DNA from: JBAXTE01 sp037130365
GTDB lineage: Bacteria > Bacteroidota > Bacteroidia > Bacteroidales > WCHB1-69
Assembly: GCA_037130365.1 (NCBI GenBank)
Contig: JBAXTE010000027.1
Coordinates: 1-55,341 of the forward strand
Reading direction: 5' to 3'
Length of the DNA stretch: 55,341 nt
Shown: piece after piece, positions 51,076 through 55,341 of the stretch
Numbering within the stretch: the stretch's first letter is position 1
Layout: each line of letters starts with the position of its first letter
Notes under the pieces: model-generated
Told to the model about the DNA's origin: nothing
Database searches by the model: none
Seen by the model: only the letters and a program-made list of their open reading frames with translations
Made by a program: the position numbers and the translations under genes

Positions 51076-52026
51076 ATGGGACTGTTCTCGTTTTTCACCA
51101 AGGAACGCAAAGAGACATTAGATAAAGGATTAGAGGCTACAAAAACTACTTTTTTCTCCAAAATTTCAAAATCAATAATTGGCAAATCAACAATTGATGA
51201 TGAAGTCTTAGATAATTTAGAAGAAGTATTGGTAACTTCCGATGTAGGTGTTGAAACCACACTTAAAATCATCAAAAGAATTCAAGAGCGAGTTTCTAAA
51301 GATAAATATATCGGAACTTCGGAGTTAAATAGACTTTTAAAGGAGGAAATTACTAACTTATTGGCTGAATCAAATTCACAATTAGCCAACGACTTTGAAT
51401 TGCCTTCTACAACAAAACCTTATGTTATCATGGTAGTTGGTGTAAATGGTGTTGGTAAAACTACTACAATTGGGAAATTAGCTCATCAATTTAAGCAAAA
51501 AGGTTATTCAGTTGTACTTGGCGCATCTGATACATTTAGAGCTGCTGCAGTAGATCAACTTGAGATCTGGGCAAAGCGAGTTGATGTTCCAATTATTTCC
51601 CATGGAATGGGCGCAGATCCTGCAGCTGTGGCTTTTGATACAATTACTTCTGCAGTTGCCAAAAATGTTGATGTGGTAATAATTGATACTGCTGGTAGAT
51701 TACATAATAAAATTAACTTGATGAACGAATTAAGTAAAATTAAAAATGTAATGAAGAAAGTTATCCCAAATGCTCCTCATGAAGTGCTATTGGTGCTGGA
51801 TGCATCCACTGGACAAAATGCGATCGAACAAGCAAAACAATTTACTGCTGCAACTGAAGTAAATGCACTTGCACTTACCAAACTTGACGGAACCGCCAAA
51901 GGAGGCGTTGTTATTGGAATCTCTGATCAATTTAATATCCCAGTAAAATATATTGGAGTAGGTGAAAAAATGGATGATCTCCAAATTTTTAATAGAGAAG
52001 TTTTTGTAGATTCACTTTTTAATTAA
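51076..52026 (+). CDS. ftsY: Signal recognition particle receptor FtsY
   Basis: 316 residues, a compact FtsY without the long acidic A domain. The N domain is ~1-85. The G domain has P-loop GVNGVGKTTTIGKLA, DTFRAAAVDQLE, DTAGRLHNK and TKLDGTAKGG. It binds the Ffh-ribosome complex and hands nascent chains to SecYEG in a GTP-dependent cycle. ispH begins 7 nt after its stop. Confidence 0.97.
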   Translation: MGLFSFFTKERKETLDKGLEATKTTFFSKISKSIIGKSTIDDEVLDNLEEVLVTSDVGVETTLKIIKRIQERVSKDKYIGTSELNRLLKEEITNLLAESNSQLANDFELPSTTKPYVIMVVGVNGVGKTTTIGKLAHQFKQKGYSVVLGASDTFRAAAVDQLEIWAKRVDVPIISHGMGADPAAVAFDTITSAVAKNVDVVIIDTAGRLHNKINLMNELSKIKNVMKKVIPNAPHEVLLVLDASTGQNAIEQAKQFTAATEVNALALTKLDGTAKGGVVIGISDQFNIPVKYIGVGEKMDDLQIFNREVFVDSLFN

Positions 52027-52033
52027 TCTCCTA

Positions 52034-52909
52034 ATGGAAGTAGTTATCGATCAATATTCAGGGTTTTGTTTTGGTGTAATTAAAGCAATTCATGCTGCCG
52101 AAATTCATATTGCTGATAACTCTTCTAAACTATTTTGTCTTGGTGAAATCGTTCATAATAACGAAGAGGTAAATCGTCTCGAAAAAGAGGGTTTGATTAC
52201 CATTCAACACCAACAAATAAACCAAATTAATGGCGAGAGAATGTTGATTCGTGCTCATGGCGAACCTCCAGAAACCTATTCTCTTGCAAAACAATCTGAC
52301 GTTAAACTCATCGATGCTACTTGTCCTGTTGTGCTTAAACTTCAACAGAATATTCGTAAAGGATATAAAGAAATGCTGCTCATCGATGGTCAAATTATTA
52401 TTTATGGCAAAGAGGGACATGCCGAAGTTAATGGTTTGGTAGGCCAAACAAATAATAGTGCAATAGTTATTGGGTCGCTTGATGATATTGGAAAAATTGA
52501 TTTCAACAAGCCCGCACGACTATATTCACAAACCACGCAAAATGTAGAAGATTTTAAAATGTTGGTGGAAAACATTGAACATGAGTTTGCGAAAAATAAG
52601 CCTAAAGAGATTCATTTTTTTATGGCTTTTGATACCATCTGTCGCCAAGTTTCAAATCGTGCGCCACAATTGAGAATCTTTGCTTCTTCACATCAGGTAA
52701 TATTGTTTGTGTCGGGAAAACAAAGTTCGAATGGTAAATATCTTTATCAAATTTGCAAAAAAGTGAATATAAACACTTACTTTATATCTTCAATTGAAGA
52801 AATTCAAACTCAGTGGTTTTTGAATGTAAATAGCGTCGGTGTTTGTGGCGCAACTTCCACTCCAATGTGGCTAATGGAACAAGTAGCATTATTTGTAAAA
52901 TCAATTTAA
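52034..52909 (+). CDS. ispH: 4-hydroxy-3-methylbut-2-enyl diphosphate reductase
   Basis: 291 residues. Three cluster cysteines in GFCFGVIKA (Cys12), DATCPVV and GVCGATSTP. Also LGEIVHNNEEV, IRAHGEPP and the TxQTT-like SQTTQN. It is the last enzyme of the MEP isoprenoid pathway, reducing HMBPP to IPP/DMAPP with an oxygen-sensitive [4Fe-4S] cluster. It begins 7 nt after ftsY and recF follows with a 2-nt gap. Confidence 0.95.
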   Translation: MEVVIDQYSGFCFGVIKAIHAAEIHIADNSSKLFCLGEIVHNNEEVNRLEKEGLITIQHQQINQINGERMLIRAHGEPPETYSLAKQSDVKLIDATCPVVLKLQQNIRKGYKEMLLIDGQIIIYGKEGHAEVNGLVGQTNNSAIVIGSLDDIGKIDFNKPARLYSQTTQNVEDFKMLVENIEHEFAKNKPKEIHFFMAFDTICRQVSNRAPQLRIFASSHQVILFVSGKQSSNGKYLYQICKKVNINTYFISSIEEIQTQWFLNVNSVGVCGATSTPMWLMEQVALFVKSI

Positions 52910-52911
52910 TT

Positions 52912-54042
52912 ATGTTTCTGCAAAAAATACAGGTTTCAAATTATAAAAACTATGCTCAATTGGATATTGAATTCTCTTCAAAAATCAATTGTTTTGTAGG
53001 AGATAATGGATCTGGAAAAACCAATTTACTTGATGCAATATACTATCTTTCATACTGTAAGAGTTATTTCAATGGAATTGATAGCCAAAATATTTTTCAC
53101 GACTTAGGCTTTTTTGCGATACATGGCAATTACGTCTCTTTAACCGATCAAAGTTCTGATTTTATTAGTTGTGTTTTAAAACGAAATGAACGTAAAGTTG
53201 TAAAAATAAATAAAAAAGAATATCAAAAGCTCTCAGATCATATTGGCAAAATTCCTTTGGTTATGGTGTCTCCTTATGATGTAGATTTGATCAATGAAGG
53301 GAGTGAGTTTCGTAGAAAATACTTTGATTCTGTTTTAGCGCAATTTGATAAACTATACCTTGATGATTTAGTTCAATATCAAAAAATCTTATTACAAAGA
53401 AATGCTCTTCTTAAAAGCTTTGCCGAAAACAAACGCTTTGATCCTGATGCACTTGTTATTTGGGACGATCAGATGGTGAGCGTAGGTGAACGAATTCATC
53501 AAAAAAGAAAACTATTTTTAAATGAATTTCAACCTATAATTCAAAAATATTTTAATTTAATTTCTGGAGGTGCTGAGCAGATTTCGGTTAAGTATGAGTC
53601 GCAACTGACAAATAATGATTTTTATATTTTACTTAAAAAAGCGCTTGATAACGACAGAAATTCCCAATATTCAACAGTGGGAATTCATAAAGATGATTAC
53701 TTTTTTTTAATGGATGATTACCCACTTAAACGATTTGGTTCGCAAGGACAGCAAAAAACATTTCTGGTTGCTCTTAAATTAGCTCAGTTTGAAAGCACGA
53801 TGCAAATTAAAAAAGTAAAACCTATTTTGCTTCTCGACGATATTTTTGATAAACTTGATGATAATAGAGTGGGTTTATTAATTAATTTGGTGGGAAATGA
53901 CACCTTTGGTCAAGTATTTATTTCTGACACGCAATCTGAACGTATATCTTTGATATTTAATAAGTTTAGTATTGATCATTCCATTTTTCAAATCAAGAAT
54001 GCTACGATTAAACCCCTAAATCAATCGAGCGATGAGAGATAG
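52912..54042 (+). CDS. recF: DNA replication and repair protein RecF
   Basis: ATG 52912 (MFLQKIQVSNYKNYAQLDI) is the start; the frame's earlier part overlaps ispH and is not homologous. 376 residues. Walker A GDNGSGKTN (~35-43), ABC signature FGSQGQQKTFLVALKLAQ, Walker B PILLLDDIFDKLD. It loads RecA at gaps through RecOR and binds DNA with ATP. It starts 2 nt after ispH and overlaps the DciA-like gene by 11 nt. Confidence 0.95.
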   Translation: MFLQKIQVSNYKNYAQLDIEFSSKINCFVGDNGSGKTNLLDAIYYLSYCKSYFNGIDSQNIFHDLGFFAIHGNYVSLTDQSSDFISCVLKRNERKVVKINKKEYQKLSDHIGKIPLVMVSPYDVDLINEGSEFRRKYFDSVLAQFDKLYLDDLVQYQKILLQRNALLKSFAENKRFDPDALVIWDDQMVSVGERIHQKRKLFLNEFQPIIQKYFNLISGGAEQISVKYESQLTNNDFYILLKKALDNDRNSQYSTVGIHKDDYFFLMDDYPLKRFGSQGQQKTFLVALKLAQFESTMQIKKVKPILLLDDIFDKLDDNRVGLLINLVGNDTFGQVFISDTQSERISLIFNKFSIDHSIFQIKNATIKPLNQSSDER

Positions 54043-54322
54043 AAATGATATGTGGCTGGGTGAGGCAATTAATCAGTTATTAAAAGAGTATAAAAGTAGT
54101 GATAAACTGAAAGAAGCTCGAATTAATATTGAATGGCAAAAGATTGTTGGTCCCGTGTTTGCCCGCCACACCGTGAATTTATACTTAAAACAACGATATT
54201 TATATATTAGAATGGATGCAGCTTCGGTAAAACACGAACTATATATGGCTCGAACAGTATTGATACGAGCGCTAAACAAGGAATTGGGGGAAGAGGTTAT
54301 TGAAAAGATAATATTTCAATAA
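54032..54322 (+). CDS. DUF721/DciA-like protein
   Basis: 96 residues. WLGEAINQLLKEYKSSDKLK, INIEWQKIVGPVFARHTVNL and LYIRMDAASVKHELYMAR are characteristic of DUF721. DciA members recruit the replicative helicase. The short single-domain form next to recF is the usual Bacteroidota arrangement. It overlaps recF by 11 nt. Confidence 0.9.
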   Translation: MRDRNDMWLGEAINQLLKEYKSSDKLKEARINIEWQKIVGPVFARHTVNLYLKQRYLYIRMDAASVKHELYMARTVLIRALNKELGEEVIEKIIFQ

Positions 54323-54358
54323 TTTTTGAATGTTTGTAGGAACATATTTGAAATTACT

Positions 54359-55341
54359 ATGAAAAAAAGAGAATATTTATTTATCCCAATAATTATGTCG
54401 TTTTTTTTATTGTTGTTTGGTGAATGTGGAAATCGATTTAAAAGCCATATAACTGATAATTCATATAGTAACGACACAAATAATGTTGTTGTATTTCTAA
54501 AGGATTCTTCTTTGTATTTATATGAACAAAAAAATGATACATCTTATTTTATAACCAATTTATCTAGTGGATTTAATACTGAAACCCTAGAATCAATTAG
54601 TGATTCAATAATAATAGTCGGTTATCAAGGTGTAAAAGCTGATTCTGCTTTTCTAAAAAGAACTGGAGAGCCTATGAAATGTCCTTGTTCTAGAGAAGAT
54701 AGTAGTGTTCTAAAAGGGTATATTCAATTTGATGATTATTATCAATTCGAATATAATCAAATTATTTTTAAGGCAATTAATGTCTATTCAAAAAAGATTT
54801 GGATTTATAAAACTGTAGATTTTAAGCTTGCAAGATATAGTAAAAGACTTGGTGTAAAAACAAAATATTATAATCAAATTGGAATTGTTGTTTCGGTTAA
54901 AGATACAATTACCTATTGCGATTATTGGCAAGTGCCGTCGAACCCAAGTAATGATTATATTTTTAATGATAGTTTTTTTAGTGAGACAAAAATGGTTGAT
55001 AATAAAATGATTGAAGTTTCGAGAGAAGGTAGTTTGTATATTAGTGAAAATGGAAATTCAAAAATATTATTAAAAAATGAACACCCATGTACGAGGAATA
55101 AATGCTCCAATGGATACTATTTCCCAGATTTGTCTTCTGATGGTAATTGGGTTGTTTTCAGAGAAATGGCTTCAGATTTCGAATATTTTGATTGTGAAAT
55201 AATCCCAAAGGATAATGGTATATTCGAAATAAATATCAAAACCAAAGAATTGAAACAACTCGTACCTCACAATGCAATGCATCCCTTTTATACCAATTTA
55301 ATATCAAAACACCCGATATTTTTTGTATCTTTGCAACATGG
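54359..55341 (+). CDS. Beta-propeller-like lipoprotein, 3' end beyond the window
   Basis: ATG 54359 opens a frame that stays open to the last base (327 codons). The signal sequence (MKKREYLFIPIIMSFFLLLF, then GECGN) has a possible but non-standard lipobox (GEC). The mature part has beta-rich repeats; late in it, YFPDLSSDGNWVVFRE and PRKDNG-like stretches resemble TolB/PD40 propeller blades. I recognise no enzyme motif. A TATCTTTG at the window end may be chance or a promoter within the gene. It begins 36 nt after the DciA-like gene. Confidence 0.65.
   Translation, partial: MKKREYLFIPIIMSFFLLLFGECGNRFKSHITDNSYSNDTNNVVVFLKDSSLYLYEQKNDTSYFITNLSSGFNTETLESISDSIIIVGYQGVKADSAFLKRTGEPMKCPCSREDSSVLKGYIQFDDYYQFEYNQIIFKAINVYSKKIWIYKTVDFKLARYSKRLGVKTKYYNQIGIVVSVKDTITYCDYWQVPSNPSNDYIFNDSFFSETKMVDNKMIEVSREGSLYISENGNSKILLKNEHPCTRNKCSNGYYFPDLSSDGNWVVFREMASDFEYFDCEIIPKDNGIFEINIKTKELKQLVPHNAMHPFYTNLISKHPIFFVSLQH

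Overview
The window is low-GC DNA from a member of the Bacteroidota. Five proteins end in type A or type B C-terminal sorting domains of the type IX secretion system (T9SS). Putative promoters match the phylum pattern (TAnnTTTG at -7, sometimes TTTG near -33), and most genes lack a Shine-Dalgarno sequence. A trimeric [FeFe] hydrogenase operon points to an anaerobic or facultative fermenter. I cannot name a genus from this sequence.

Layout. 1-8189 is an accessory region of unrelated single genes: a 5'-truncated XRE/pentapeptide gene, a T9SS-secreted propeller-like protein, a radical SAM enzyme, a YwiC-like membrane protein, a VbhA-like antitoxin with a gutted Fic toxin, a FISUMP lipoprotein and a secreted DNA/RNA nuclease. 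Four related intergenic repeats of about 130-155 bp separate them. The region abuts the 3' end of tRNA-His (8358-8433). 8686-14372 is a small surface-glycan locus with AsnB, a methyltransferase, a flippase and a GT4 glycosyltransferase. A flavin reductase follows, then low-complexity DNA, then a (GA)n tract upstream of two secreted proteins (15902-20069). One of these carries an S74-type autocleaving chaperone domain in front of a T9SS tail. 20730-24572 encodes DnaE and thioredoxin.

24945-33371 is the most interesting block, apparently one ten-gene operon from a single promoter to a strong terminator. The last four genes encode a [2Fe-2S] protein and the HydB, HydA and HydC subunits of an NAD(H)/ferredoxin-coupled hydrogenase. 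The first six look like a signalling cassette: a hydrogenase-like iron-sulfur sensor with a Phe in place of the proton-transfer Cys, two DRTGG proteins, an RsbW-like ATPase, a PHP phosphoesterase and a histidine-kinase-type ATPase lacking a DHp domain. HydB, HydA, HydC and the RsbW-like gene have strong Shine-Dalgarno sites.

33503-42376 holds a surface thioredoxin, PepD, a GT2 glycosyltransferase, a T9SS protein and a minus-strand operon (LtaS-like enzyme, lipid kinase, SUI1). 42472-50209 holds envelope proteins (lipoproteins, a BamA/TamA-like protein, a DUF1573 protein), uracil-DNA glycosylase and an aminotransferase. 50587-54322 is a core block (L33, DUF4295, FtsY, IspH, RecF, DciA-like). 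The final gene, a beta-propeller-like lipoprotein, runs off the window.

All functions are inferred from motifs read by eye. No database search, alignment or structure prediction was run.
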